Assembly: GCA_025618425.1 (NCBI GenBank)
Contig: CM046844.1
Location: 8,179,710 to 8,243,709 of the forward strand
DNA length: 64,000 nucleotides
Source of the DNA: Heliocidaris tuberculata
Taxonomy: Eukaryota; Echinodermata; Echinoidea; Camarodonta; Echinometridae
Direction of reading: 5' to 3'
The first letter of the stretch is position 1. Each line of letters opens with the position of its first letter. The notes under the pieces are model-generated. The model did no database searches and had not been told where the DNA came from. It worked only from the letters and a program-made list of their open reading frames with translations. Below, piece after piece: positions 34,201-45,784 of the stretch. Both the position numbers and the translations under genes were made by a program.

Positions 34201-35458
34201 GTACAGGGGCCGCGGTGCTTTTTCGAAAGTGGGGGCTGATTTGATTTCACTCATTAATGACATGACCGGGGATTTATGATACCTGTCTACTGTCTACTCG
34301 AAAAAGTGGGGGGGGGGGGGGGGGGGCTGCAGCTTCCCAGCCCCCCCCCCCTCCCACCACCACCTTGACATAAAGTATAAACCCGCGCTTCCGTATAGAA
34401 AAGCAGTGCATGCCTCGTTAAATTGGCAGCATTGTATTTTTTCCATGTTTAAACTGCGATGCACATCCATAGATAATGCATTGAGCGCACATAACATGGA
34501 TGTATACTTGAATGTCAAATGAGTTGGGATTCCCCGCTTGAATCATGTCTGCCACGCCCTGTGAAAATAGCGTTGCATGTTCTGGATTCTCATCTAGAGG
34601 TCAAGACAGACATAAAAGTCAATAGCCATAATGGAGTAACTTCTAGGAGCCAGGGGCATAACAAGTTCGTAAATTTCTTTGTTTGTCGCTGTTTGACACC
34701 CTACCTTGAGTTCTACTTGCACAACTTTGGTCATTTTCAAACTGCAGGATAAATACAAGTAGGTATACAATCTAAACTACATGTAGTCGTGGGGCAGATA
34801 TACAGTGTGAGTCAGAAGACTTTTTTTTTTTTCATTGAGTATTGTTATAAACGTTATGGGATTAACATAGTATTTTTAGCATGTATGAATAGAGTATATA
34901 TTCCTTTGTTGTTTTGGTAACATTTGTTTCAATGTTGCTGTTACGGTTGAGTGCACAACAGCCACTGTTTGAACGATACTAGTAGTCAAAACTCATTTGC
35001 GCCAAGCCGTGTGATTACCTGCTGAAACAGAAACAACAACATTCATAAAAACAATGAGCCTGAAGTTTATGTATATGTTTAATCAAGACAAATAAACATG
35101 AGAACCATTAAATAAATAAACAAAGCCAAGAGACATAACATTTAGTGATCTTCATCGAAAAGTCTGGAGGGGGGGGGGGGGGGAGGAGGCTGCATCTCCC
35201 CAGCCAGAGGCAAACTCAACACCTTGGCCTTTCTTTTAAGATTATACATCGCTCTCCTAGCCTGCTTAACTTGCTTTTGGAGTAACGTCTAGGAGCTAGG
35301 GGTATGACCAGCTCGAAAATTTCTGTGTCGCTGTTTTAGACACCCTACCATGAGTTCTACTTGCACAACATTGGCCAATTTCAAGCTCCAGGAGAAATAC
35401 AAGTGGGTATACAATCAGCTACATGTAGTCGTGGGCAGATTTCTTATTTTAGAGTAGT
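34201..35458 (+). repeat. Repeat U, unit 6 (1,258-bp tandem copy A)
   Basis: Starts GTACAGGGGCCGCGG. It contains the full U core, the CAGTGTGAGTCAGAAGAC segment (34802), the LINE junction (35208-35281) and the U 3' end. It is near-identical to 35459-36720, differing mainly in G-run length and single bases. Confidence 0.92.
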
Positions 35459-36725
35459 GTACAGGGGCCGCGGTGCTTTTTCGAAAGTGGGGGCTGATTT
35501 GATTTCACTCATTAATGACATGACCGGGGATTTATGATACCTGTCTACTGTCTACTCGAAAAAGTGGGGGGGGGGGGGGGGCTGCAGCTTCCCAGCCCCC
35601 CCCCCTCCCACCACCACCTTGACATAAAGTATAAACCCGCGCTTCCGTCTAGAAAAGCAGTGCATGCCTCGTTAAATTGGCAGCATTGTATTTTTTCCAT
35701 GTTTAAACTGCGATGCACATCCATAGATAATGCATTGAGCGCACATAACATGGATGTATACTTGAATGTCAAATGAGTTGGGATTCCCCGCTTGAATCAT
35801 GTCTGCCACGCCCTGTGAAAATAGCGTTGCATGTTCTGGATTCTTACCTAGAGGTCAAGACAGACATAAAAGTCAATAGCCATAATGGAGTAACTTCTAG
35901 GAGCCAGGGGCATAACAAGTTCGTAAATTTCTTTGTTTGTCGCTGTTTGACACCCTACCTTGAGTTCTACTTGCACAACTTTGGTCATTTTCAAACTGCA
36001 GGATAAATACAAGTAGGTATACAATCTAAACTACATGTAGTCGTGGGGCAGATATACAGTGTGAGTCAGAAGACTTTTTTTTTTTTCATTGAGTATTGTT
36101 ATAAACGTTATGGGATTAACATAGTATTTTTAGCATGTATGAATAGAGTATATATTCCTTTGTTGTTTTGGTAACATTTGTTTCAATGTTGCTGTTACGG
36201 TTGAGTGCACAACAGCCGTTGTTTGAGAGATACTAGTAGTCAAAATCATTTGCGCCAAGCCGTGTGATTACCTGCTGAAACAGAAACAACAACATTCATA
36301 AAAACAATGAGCCTGAAGTTTATGTATATGTTTAATCAAGACAAATAAACATGAGAACCATTAAATAAATAAACAAAGCCAAGAGACATAACATTTAGTG
36401 ATCTTCATCGAAAAGTCTGGAGGGGGGGGGGGACAGAGGTGGAGGGGGGTAGGCCAGGAGGCTGCATCTCCCCAGCCAGAGGCAAACTCAACACCTTGGC
36501 CTTTCTTTTAAGATTATACATCGCTCTCCTAGCCTGCTTAACTTGCTTTTGGAGTAACGTCTAGGAGCTAGGGGTATGACCAGCTCGAAAATTTCTGTGT
36601 CGCTGTTTTAGACACCCTACCATGAGTTCTACTTGCACAACATTGGCCAATTTCAAGCTCCAGGAGAAATACAAGTGGGTATACAATCAGCTACATGTAG
36701 TCGTGGGCAGATTTCTTATTATAGC
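35459..36725 (+). repeat. Repeat U, unit 7 (1,258-bp tandem copy B)
   Basis: The direct repeat of unit 6, with an extra GGACAGAGGTGGAGGGGGGT near 36431-36450. The short frames in units 6 and 7 are the same shadows in both copies and do not extend across the family. Confidence 0.92.
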
Positions 36726-36870
36726 GTTTTGAGAGTTGGGGGGGGGGGGGGGCTGATCTGATTTCATTCATTAATGACAATTTTGTGCTTTTTTCCGAGA
36801 TTTTTTTTTTACGTGTCTACTAAAAAAAAAGGTGGCTGCAGCCCCCCCCCCCCCCCGGTTCCGCGGGCCC
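36726..36870 (+). repeat. Short GGCCGCGG/G-run element remnant
   Basis: GCGTTTTGAGAGTTGGGGGG, CTGATCTGATTTCATTC, GGTGGCTGCAGCCCCC and CCGGTTCCGCGGGCCCATG are in the order of the short element also seen at 61280-61405. Confidence 0.65.
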
Positions 36871-36879
36871 ATGTAATAT

Positions 36880-37365
36880 GAAATCTACGTGGGAGGTTAT
36901 AAATGATCTGATTGGCAACAAAACAAAAAAAATCACCTACTAATAATTTTACAATGGATAATACAGTAATACAAGTCTAAAGATACTCATACCTTTAGTT
37001 CCTTCTTTGTGAATATAGGACCTAATGTAACAAATAAACTCAATTAACCCAACGAAAATTTTACTAAATTTCTTCCTGAACCTAACTTATTCACTGTTTT
37101 TTAATCCCACAACAAATCTAATGAAATAATCGAAATTACAACAACAAAAAAAAAAAAAATATCGAATGAAGTAAATCACAACGTCACGATAGAATTATTG
37201 CTTTTCTCCTTGAAAAAAAATTTACATTTTCTTGCTTCCCTCTAACTCACATGTTTTATCTGACTATTAACACCGGGAAAATGTCCTGAGTCCTTAAAAA
37301 CTGCAAAGGTAAATCCCGTTTTTAAAAAAGACAATCCTCATGAAATAAGTAATGTTGTCCTGTAT
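36880..37365 (+). pseudogene. LINE linker/RT N-terminal fragment
   Basis: Broken frames give TWEVINDLIGNKTKK, then NSINPTKILLNFFLNLT, and finally GKCPESLKTAKVNPVFKKDN just before NPHEIS. This is the order seen before the first RT block of CR1-like LINEs. The fragment is truncated at both ends. Confidence 0.6.
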
Positions 37366-37434
37366 GTAGTTATCCTGATGGGTAGTTGTCTGGGGGTAGT
37401 TTTCCCGGGGGTAGTTGTACGGATACGATATATA

Positions 37435-37703
37435 CAGGGGCGGCGCCAGGGTATTTTGGTAGGAGGGGCAAGACGACCTAAAGATGACGTCATATTTTTT
37501 TCTCCATTAAATAACAGGGGTAATATAGAGTTGTATGTTTATAACCTCTCTTTTTAATACTCCGCTTTCTTCTTTCTTCCCTTTTCTTCCCTTTTCTTCC
37601 TCCTTTTCTTCTCTTTTCTTCTTTTTTTTTCACTACTTGAAAAATCATGGGGGGGGGGGGGGGGTGGTCGCCCCCTCTGCCCCCCCCTGTAGCGCCGCCC
37701 ATG
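37435..37703. mobile_element. hAT-like MITE (CAGGGGCGGCGCC ends)
   Basis: The left end CAGGGGCGGCGCC and right end GGCGCTACAGG-type complement (AGCGCCGCCCATG) are inverted. GATATATA (37427-37434) and GATATAAA (37704-37711) form a 7/8 target duplication. The interior has a pyrimidine tract and a 17-bp G-run. It is 269 bp and non-coding. Confidence 0.6.
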
Positions 37704-37874
37704 GATATAAACGACGGTTTTAGTACTAGAATTTATATTTCAAATGTTATGGTGGAAGCATGGGTGTCGATCCCGGGAGCAGGCGCGTAGCCAGAGGGGG
37801 GGGGGGGCATGGGGGCGGTCGCCCCCCCCCAAAAAAAAAAAGCGGGGGAAGTGACAGGGGAAAAAAGCCTTAAA

Positions 37875-38368
37875 AGTTGCTAAGAGCCGTTATCTTTCTC
37901 TCAAAATTGGCTAAAACGGCAAAGTTTTCGCTCGGGAAAGGGGAAACTCCCCCCCCCCCCCCTCCCTGCGCGCCCACCGCTGTTAAATACAGTGCAATAT
38001 TGCGTCAAAATAATTGAAAAGCAGTCAGGGCATCGAACTAACTTTTTCGCCTGAAAAAAGTGCTACACGAGCCGTTTTCTTTCTCTCAAATTTGCAAAAA
38101 CGTCAAAGCTTTCGCGCTTCGCGCGGAAAGGAAGAACAGCCCCCCCCCCCCGATCCCTGCGCCCACCCCTGTTAAATGCAGTGCAGTATTGCGCCCAAAT
38201 AATAGAAAAGCAGTCAGGGCATCGAACTAACTTTTCGCCTAAAAAAATTGCTACACGAGCCGTCATCTTTCAAATTATTTTGCCAGAACGTCAAAGCTTT
38301 CGTGCTTTGGGCAGTAAGGGTGTGCACCCGCCGTTGTTAGGTCCAAATAACTGAAAAGCAGTCAGCAG
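37875..38368 (+). repeat. Tandem repeat of about 187 bp, 2.7 copies
   Basis: Units start near 37875, 38060 and 38249. Each has GAGCCGT, TCAAAGCTTTCGC, a C-run, TGCGCCCACC, GTTAAATGCAGTGCAGTATT and AAAAGCAGTCAGGGCATCGA. The third copy is shorter. Confidence 0.8.
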
Positions 38369-38811
38369 TGTAGTAAAATCACGCAAAACCGTTATAACGC
38401 AAAGCCGTAATAATTTGACGGCAAAACAGTTAATCGATTAACAGGAGATCACTCTCCGCGCTCCAATGAGCAAGAGAATTTGCACGCAAACCCTATGTGA
38501 ATGGAGAAAGCATGAACGATTCCAAGATGCGTTCTCAATCTTTAAATTCACAGGGACGGCTTAAAAAGCAAAGGGACGGCTGCAAACTACGATACTTTTG
38601 AAGACAAATTTATACTTGATCAATCTATCGCCGCCGAATTTGTTTTGGCCGTAGCGTTTTGTTATAAATCAATCAAAATTATAATTCATCTTTTGCAAGC
38701 AGCTGAAAAGAACGCTTGATAGATGTAATGACAGTCGTTGTTTGTCCAATATCCATGTGTGCATGATGACCAACACGGCTGGCGTGGCAGCAGTACTATA
38801 TTATTTCTTTT

Positions 38812-39530
38812 TTTTTTCCTTCTCTCTATCTTCATTATTTCCTAATGTATTTCTTTTTTTTTCTTCACTCTATCTTCTTTTAATTTCTTTATGTATTTCT
38901 TTGTTTTTCTTATCTCTATTTTCTTGTTTTCCTTATGTATTTCTTTGTTTTTCTTCATGCTCTCTGGCTTCCCTTTTCCTTATGTATTTCTTTGTTTTTT
39001 TCTCTCTTATTTTCTCCTTATGTATTCCTTTCTTTTTCTTCTATCGGTTTTTTTCTTATGTATTTCTTTGTTTTATTCTTCATTCTCTCATCTTATTTTC
39101 TATTTCTCAATGTATTTTTTTGTTTTCTTCTATCTTCTTTTGATTTCTTTAGGTATTTCTTTGTTTTTCTTCTCTATATCTTCTTTATATTTCTTTATGT
39201 ATTTCTCTGTTTTTCTTCTCTCTGTCTTCCTTTTTTTATGTATTCATTTTTTTTTTCTTCTCTCAGTCTTCCTTTGTTCTTTACGTATTCCTTTGTTTTT
39301 CTTTTTTCTGCCTTCCTTTTTTCTTTATGTATTTCTTTGTTTTTCCTCTATCTTCTTTTTTCGTTATGTATTTCCTTCATTTTCTTTCCTTTCCTTTTTT
39401 CATTACGTATTACTTTGTTTATATTCTCCACGTCTTCTTTTCATTTATTTATTTGTTTTTCTTCTCTCTGTCTTCCTTTTCCTCATGTATTTCTTTGTTT
39501 TTCTTCTCTCTTTCTTCCTTTACAGTATGC
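38812..39530 (+). repeat. Minisatellite of about 45 bp (TTATGTATTTCTTTGTTTTT)
   Basis: About 15 imperfect copies of a T-rich unit with TTATGTATTTCTTTGTTTTT plus CTTCTCTCTATCTTCCTTT. All three forward frames stay open for long stretches (up to 250 residues of Phe/Leu/Ser), a result of composition. I do not call a gene. Confidence 0.88.
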
Positions 39531-39607
39531 ACAACCCTTACGTCAAATACTGGCGAACGACTAATAAGAGACTAGGAAAATCTCTGGACCGTTCGACTTT
39601 GCGGTGC

Positions 39608-41442
39608 GCGATATTTTTTTTCGGAGGATGGGAAAGTCACTAGACGAAAATCGACGCTCCTGATTGGCTTAAAAACTCAGTCGTTTTGTTAAAATGCAGA
39701 GTTTAGTGAGTCGATTCAAGCACATGCAGTACAGCTACACGTATGCAATGTACAATGTATACCGTATACGCAACATGCATCCAGTGTATACATGCAGTCG
39801 GCTCACTAAGAATCGAACGAAGCGTTTTCAGGTCACATCTATGACAAGCAAAGGTCATGGTCATCCAGAAACGGAGTACTAGTATTTTTTTATACGTTTG
39901 TGTACAAGTGCGAGACGCACACATGTTGAAATATATTGAACTAAATTATTCATTTTAAGTCTCAATGTGAATGTCATATCCAAAACAGGTTCAAAAAAAA
40001 AGAAAGATCTACATGTACATGTACAGAAAAAAACTAAAGAAAAAAAATGTTGCTTTAATTAGCTTCACAGGATTGTTGTTTACAAGTTACTCTATCACCA
40101 TGCAAAATTGTGTGTAAATCGGGTATTCCATCTCCGAGATTCTTGGTGAGGGTCACAATGCCCCCCCCCCCCCCCAGTCATCATGTGCTTCTGAAAAGCC
40201 CAGTCAGGATAAAAGGGTTGTGAAAAAAAAGAAAAAGAATTTGAATATATATATAAAATATAAAATATAAAATACCAGTAACGTTAGATCTATATCTGGG
40301 ATAATTTTAAAAATCATGCCGATGCACTTATTCAGTAAACCGGTATATTTATCATGATATTTCATGAATTTTTTTTTATTTTTCTTTTTTTTTTTAAATT
40401 TCTGACATGTAATATTTAGTCTAGTTAGCTTTCGGGTTAGGTAGACCTACCTCATAGTCATACTTTGCCCATGGCATATCCTAGGCCCTGTAGTTAAGAC
40501 AGGCCGAGAGTAGATCTAACTTACAGTGAACGTTATGCTATGCCATGGGAGGCTTCCGTTCGTCTTGGTCTTGGAGGAGAGCCTCAAAGTAAACGTCCAA
40601 AAATGTTATAGACCTATAAAACGGATCTTTCTGTCTACTGTCTGGGTAACTTAGAATATATCTAGGCCAAGGCTTAGGGCCTAACTTTTAGATTCTATTT
40701 CAATTGTAAGCATCCATTAGTTACTGATCTGCCTTAGATGTGAACACATTTTTTTACAACAAACTACAAAAGCCAAATGGCATATTGAATGTGAAAGCAG
40801 GACTGGTCTAAGTTAGGCCTAACTTACTGATGATAGGACCCATACTGCCATAGATCTACCCTAACATACACGTAACCCAATCCTTAACCCTACCCTAACC
40901 CTGACCTAAACCTAACTTAGCCTAACGCCGTTAGGCTAAGTTAGGTGAAGATGAAGAAATAGTGATTTTACAATAAATTATTGTCACCGGATTTGCACAT
41001 GTTAGCAGATACGATTGAGTGCTCGAACTCCAGGCTGGAGTTAGCAGCGCGTTTAATAAGCCTTGTCCTTGAGCCTTGGTCCTTGGCCTTGCCGACCCAC
41101 TGTACAATTTCACAAAAAGATGTAAACATTGTCAGTCACTCAGTGAATTCTTACTTTTAAGATCGAAGGGATCTGTCCCCGTGTGTCACAGTCGCAATTC
41201 ATGTTGCCACATTTAGCTAGATGGATAGGTGTTCGAATCCGAGTAGTGAGCCCACTGCATGTGTACTGCATGCATGTTGCGTATATACGGTATACATTAG
41301 CTGTGCACATGCTTGAATCGACTTACTAAACTCTGCATTTTAAGAAAACGACTGAATCACATCTATCTCAAGAGTTTTTAAGCCAATCAGGAGCGTCGAT
41401 TTTCGTCTAGTGACTTTCCCATCCTCCGAAAAAAAATATCGC
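39608..41442. mobile_element. Mutator/fold-back-like element with perfect 9-bp TSD
   Basis: TTGCGGTGC flanks both sides (39599-39607 and 41443-41451). The termini GCGATATTTTTTTTCGGAGG and complement open inverted repeats of about 220 bp. The first 70 bp are identical, and the arms later diverge by small indels (inner edges about 39830 and 41222). A 9-bp duplication and long TIRs fit Mutator-like or fold-back elements. The interior holds no transposase but includes a C-run (40161-40175) and a CCTAACCCTAACCT-like stretch near 40880-40930. Confidence 0.85.
40855..40945. repeat. CCTAACC-rich stretch
   Basis: Irregular CCTAACCC/ACCTAAACC words followed by GGCTAAGTTAGG. It is not a regular telomeric array: spacing and sequence vary. 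Confidence 0.45.
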
Positions 41443-41999
41443 TTGCGGTGCGGGGCTTACGTAACAATCAGCAAATATAACGCTAAACCGTTATAACGGT
41501 TTCGCGTGATAATTCACCTCCAATAATGACATGATCAATTAATATGATCGGGAGGAGGAGAATGATGACCATGATGATTATTATTCATAGGATCACAATC
41601 GATCAAAATGGTCATAATTTTGTAATGATATTTTATATTATGATTAGAAAGACCAAAATCAAGATTTCCGATAAAATAATGGAATTAAACAAGTTCGTAA
41701 TTCCCATGAAACCACACTCAAATTCTCTGAAAGGTGATTTTAACTCAGGGTAATTTGAAAGTCCCAACCGTGGGCATGGTGGGAGGGCATGCATACTCCA
41801 TTCCCACGTCCATGGCCATAAACATGGGCACACTGTAAGAACGGTAAGATGCCGATAAATTGTACGTTTAACTAAAATCACGTACTATGAAAATATTGCT
41901 ACGAGGGCTTGATGTCTCACACCAAACTAAAAACAAAAACAGATTTCTCACGGCAATATCCAAGCCCGTATCCGGACAAGTACCAACTACGACAACAAC

Positions 42000-42115
42000 C
42001 CCCCCCCCCCCCCCCCCCCCCCCCATTCCCGCGCAACTTTCCCCTCCCCCAAATGGACGATAGTTGGAACTTGAGATAGAGGCAAAGGATTAGGGTCTCT
42101 ACAGAGGAGTGGATC

Positions 42116-42148
<33 letters not shown>
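42000..42148. repeat. C25 run and (GT)n microsatellite
   Basis: A C-run of about 25 at 42000-42024 is followed 94 bp later by (GT)n at 42119-42148. The reverse His/Thr and Gly frames come from these. Confidence 0.9.
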
Positions 42149-42150
<2 letters not shown>

Positions 42151-42179
42151 AGGGGGCGGGTCCTCTCCTCCCACGGAAG

Positions 42180-42970
42180 GGACTTTTTTTAGTTAATGAA
42201 TTGAAATCATGGTTTAGCACATTCTAGATGTATGAATTAGACATCGTTTTTTTTCATCATTAAATTAGCTATGAGAAGAAAGTCAACGATTTTAAATATT
42301 GATCTAATAGGGGTCGTTTAGCTGCAACAAGGCTATCAAATCTTATTTTTCCGCTTGAAAATATTCAAAGTAACAATTATTATCAATTATAAAACAATAA
42401 AGTACTGCCACACAAGCATGTCTAGACTGTTACATTGTTTTAAATGTTAAACTACAACGATGCCACTTTCTGTAATGCCAATATTCTTAAGGTGATGTTG
42501 GTGCTCACAGTCACAGTACAACACCTACGAGAACACAGTAGATGAGAGTATCTAAAAGTACAGTGGTACTGTTTCAATATTATATGAATTGGCTTATGCA
42601 ATGAATTTTCAGAAGCCATGCATATCTATTTTAACATTTGCATCTTCGTTTGCCATAACAAGTGTCCTACCAGACATGAACGTGAGGCCTCCAACCTGGA
42701 AAATATTCTTGATCTGGATTTGAACCAATAGGACAGTTACAAATTTATAAACTCAGGCACTTGTTTATGATAATTCATGATTCAGATGTACATGAATATC
42801 ACTTTCTTCAAAAACAATATTCGCTTTAAATTTTTATTTTGCTATTCATTTAGCAACGGCATATTTTTATATGACTGTGACCTAAAATATCCCGGCTTTT
42901 GATTGCAATTAAAGGCGCAGCTTCATTTGTGTATAATTAGATGCCTACATTGTACTTCGTTACATTACAA
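42180..42970. other. AT-rich stretch without recognised content
   Basis: I see no exon, repeat family or hairpin that I can support. Confidence 0.4.
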
Positions 42971-42977
42971 ATACATG

Positions 42978-43205
42978 GTGGAAGCACTGTGGTATATTGG
43001 TGAAGGCCTTTCACTCTCATACGAGGGGTCATGGATTCGATCCTTGATCGGTGCTTACATCCCTGGGCAAGGTATTTTGCCCACATTTGTTTCGCTGGAT
43101 CCAGATGCATGAAATGTGTACTACCGGGCAATGATAGTTGCAAGGCAGTAATATTACTGATGTGGCTATCCTGGGTAAGTAAGATCAATTTATTATTATT
43201 TATTA
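42978..43205 (+). repeat. tRNA-derived SINE
   Basis: The head has TGGTATATTGGTGAAGGC as box A and GGATTCGATCC as box B (43032-43042) at tRNA spacing. The body reads CCTGGGCAAGGTATTTTGCC, GGATCCAGATGCATGAAATG, CCGGGCAATGATAG, and it ends in a TTATTATTTATTATT tail. It is not a functional tRNA. Confidence 0.7.
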
Positions 43206-43211
43206 TTCTAA

Positions 43212-44745
43212 AACTCTGATTGTTCTTGGTGCCTTACCATGGTATATACGTTGACAGTCTCACCCACAACCAACTTTGTGGCTATTAGGAAGCTTTTGAT
43301 TATAGCTGAGGGTCCTAGCTGACAGATAAACACCATTTCAGCTGTACAGACACTTCTTCTTTGTTTTGTATTGATTAGTTACAGAAATATTCCAATTTTA
43401 TCATACTATTTCTATAGCAACTTACAGCTATGTTTTGACATGACGGTGACTTCCAATGACTCAGGTTCTGCTTGCAATCAAACGGGCACCCCAAAATAGA
43501 GTTTGATGGTTACAATTTGTTTTTGTGATGTTGAATTACAGATATATGGTATTTTCTAAAATACAATTCCTTAGTGTGTTACCCTGGTAACCACCCTAGT
43601 GGCCACGCCCACCCCCACTTTATGTCGAACAGGAAGAATATGAGAGCTGAGGGTCTTATCTAACAGAAAAACATGATTTAAGATTGTGCAGACAGTTGTT
43701 TTCTATTTTGTATTGATAAATCATAGATATTTTCCAAAAATATCAACATTTTGTGGGACCGTTTCCATAGCAACGGCCCTTTTTTACACGCCCATGACTT
43801 CAAATGACTCAGATTGTGGTTGGAATCAGTCGGGAAGCTTGAAATACATCTATTAGGATCCTTGCCTTGTATTCAAGGTTGTTAAATATCAAATACATGG
43901 TATTATCTCAAATACCAGTATTTCTTGATGTGTTACCATAGTAACAGCCCTAGCGGTCACGCCCACCACCACCTTGATGTCAAACAAGCAAATTATAATA
44001 GCTGAGGGTCATAACTAATATAAAAACATTATTAAAGATTTTCTTTCTATTTTGTAATGGTTAGTTATAGATTTTTTCACAAATAACAGCTTTTTGTTGG
44101 ACCGTTTCCATAGCAACGGCCTTTTTTGACACGCCCATGACTTTAAATGGCTCAGATTGTGGTTGGAATCAGTGGGGCAGCTTGAAATACACATATCAGG
44201 ATGCTTACCATATATTTTATAGCTACTGAGTTACAAATATACAGTATTTTCTAAAATTCCAGTATATTTTGATGTGTTACCATAGTAACGGCCCTAGAGG
44301 CCACACCCACCACCAACTGCACATCACATCGGCAGATTATGATAGCTGAGGGTCCTAGCTAATAGAAAAACTTACTTTAGGCTTGTGCAGACACCTTTTT
44401 GTCTATTTCATATTGATAAGTTTAGAAATTTTTCAAAAATACCCGCTTTTTATGGTACCGTTTCCATAGTAACAGCCATTTTTGACATGATCATGACTTT
44501 AAATGACTCTGATTATGGTTGCAATCGATTGGGCACCTTAAAATACATATATTAGGATGCTTTCCAAGTATTTTTAGATTGGTGAATTGGAATTAGACTT
44601 TTTCTAAAATTCACATTTTTCTAGATCCGTTACCATGGTAACGGCCCTGGTGGCCACACCCACCACCAACTTTATGGCAAACAAGCAGATTCTGATAGCT
44701 GAGGGTCCTAGCTAACAGAAAAAAATCATTTAAAATTGTGCCTAA
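43212..44745 (+). repeat. Tandem repeat of about 350 bp, 4 copies
   Basis: Landmarks GTTACCATAGTAACGGCCCT, GGCCACGCCCACCACCAACT, GCTGAGGGTCCTAGCTAACA and GACCGTTTCCATAGCAACGG recur near 43578, 43936, 44276 and 44630, with a worn first copy near 43230. Spacing is 341-358 bp. The palindromic GTTACCATGGTAAC core is notable. Reverse-oriented relatives occur at 58980-59720. Confidence 0.85.
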
Positions 44746-44839
44746 GGGGGGGGGGGACTTTTTCGGTTCCTGGCCCATGGACTCGAATGTTGGCTATATC
44801 AGTAATTGAATTTTCAGAATGATTTCTACTAGCTAACTC

Positions 44840-45690
44840 ATAATGAGTGGATGAATACTTCCCGAAACAATTAGCTCGTGTAATAACTAATCCCTAGGAC
44901 AATTACCTTCAGGGTAATTGCCCCTAGGACAATTACCCAATTGCCTACGGGAACCGGGTGGGCCCTATATTAAGCTTATGGGAATAAGACAATTCAGTAG
45001 TCAACGGGTTAACCCCGGACAATTTTCGCTGAAGGACAATTACTTCTGAGGGCACCCCAACAGATAGAACTTTCAGAACAACTAACAGAATGTAAATATC
45101 CTAGATGCTAACTGTCCTCAGGGATATTCTCCAGGGGTAGGGGTTTTGGAAAAAATGTCCTGACAGAAGTGGTCTGGGGATAATTGTCAAGGGGGTATGC
45201 CTGATTTTCTCGTAAAGCCATGTCCACTCCTCTGGGAGCAGTTTGTTAATTTCTTGGTGGAAAATTGCTACATTTGATGATAGCAGCCATGCCTTGTGGC
45301 ATTCTGCCAACAAGGCGTTGCCCTTTTTTCCCTCACAGCAGCTCATTCATGCTGCAAGATTTTTTTTCTTTTTTTTTTCATAAAACTAATTTTTGAATAC
45401 CTTTAATTTTTATGTCACACGCACTGGTCTCAGTAGAATAATGAGAAGGCCATGGTGCTCAGACCAAGAGTAGTAAATTTGAATTCATCCTCTCAGACAT
45501 TTATAGTCTATTAGGTGGTCTAAAAACTCTTTCTCGTGTGAAAAAAAAGGGTGTTATAATTGTCTGGGGAAATTTTTCCGGGACAATTTGTCCTGGCTGT
45601 AGTCCTCCTGGTAGTAATTGTCCTTGGGTAAAAAGTCATAGGGGTGATCGTTCTAGTTACTATAGTAGTCCATTAATCATGCATTAGCTG
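44840..45690. repeat. Fold-back of GGACAATTACC words
   Basis: The left part (44840-45190) carries many degenerate copies of GGACAATTACC/GGGTAATTGCCCC. The right part (45550-45660) carries the complement-like TAATTGTCTGGGG, GACAATTTGTCC and GTAGTAATTGTCCTTGGG. No coding sequence; outer termini not defined. Confidence 0.65.
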
Positions 45691-45784
45691 CTGATAATCA
45701 TTTTCCTACTTCCATAGACAGTATACTTAACACTATTCATATACCTCAAAATGGAGCTAGTCTTATATTTTTTTTTCCAGGGCT

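Noticed and set aside
34519..34752. 77-residue frame conserved in repeat U units 6 and 7
   Set aside because: Identity reflects recent duplication; in units 1, 3 and 5 the frame is broken or altered without a coding pattern.
38891..39643. A 250-residue open frame rich in Phe, Leu and Ser
   Set aside because: It follows a 45-bp T-rich minisatellite that is open in all three forward frames; no promoter, splice context or known domain.
40855..40945. Interstitial telomeric repeat (CCCTAA)n
   Set aside because: Words vary (CCTAACCC, ACCTAAAC, CTTAGCC) and do not form a regular six-base period.
42978..43050. A tRNA gene
   Set aside because: Only the promoter boxes are tRNA-like; the following body and TTATTATT tail mark a SINE.
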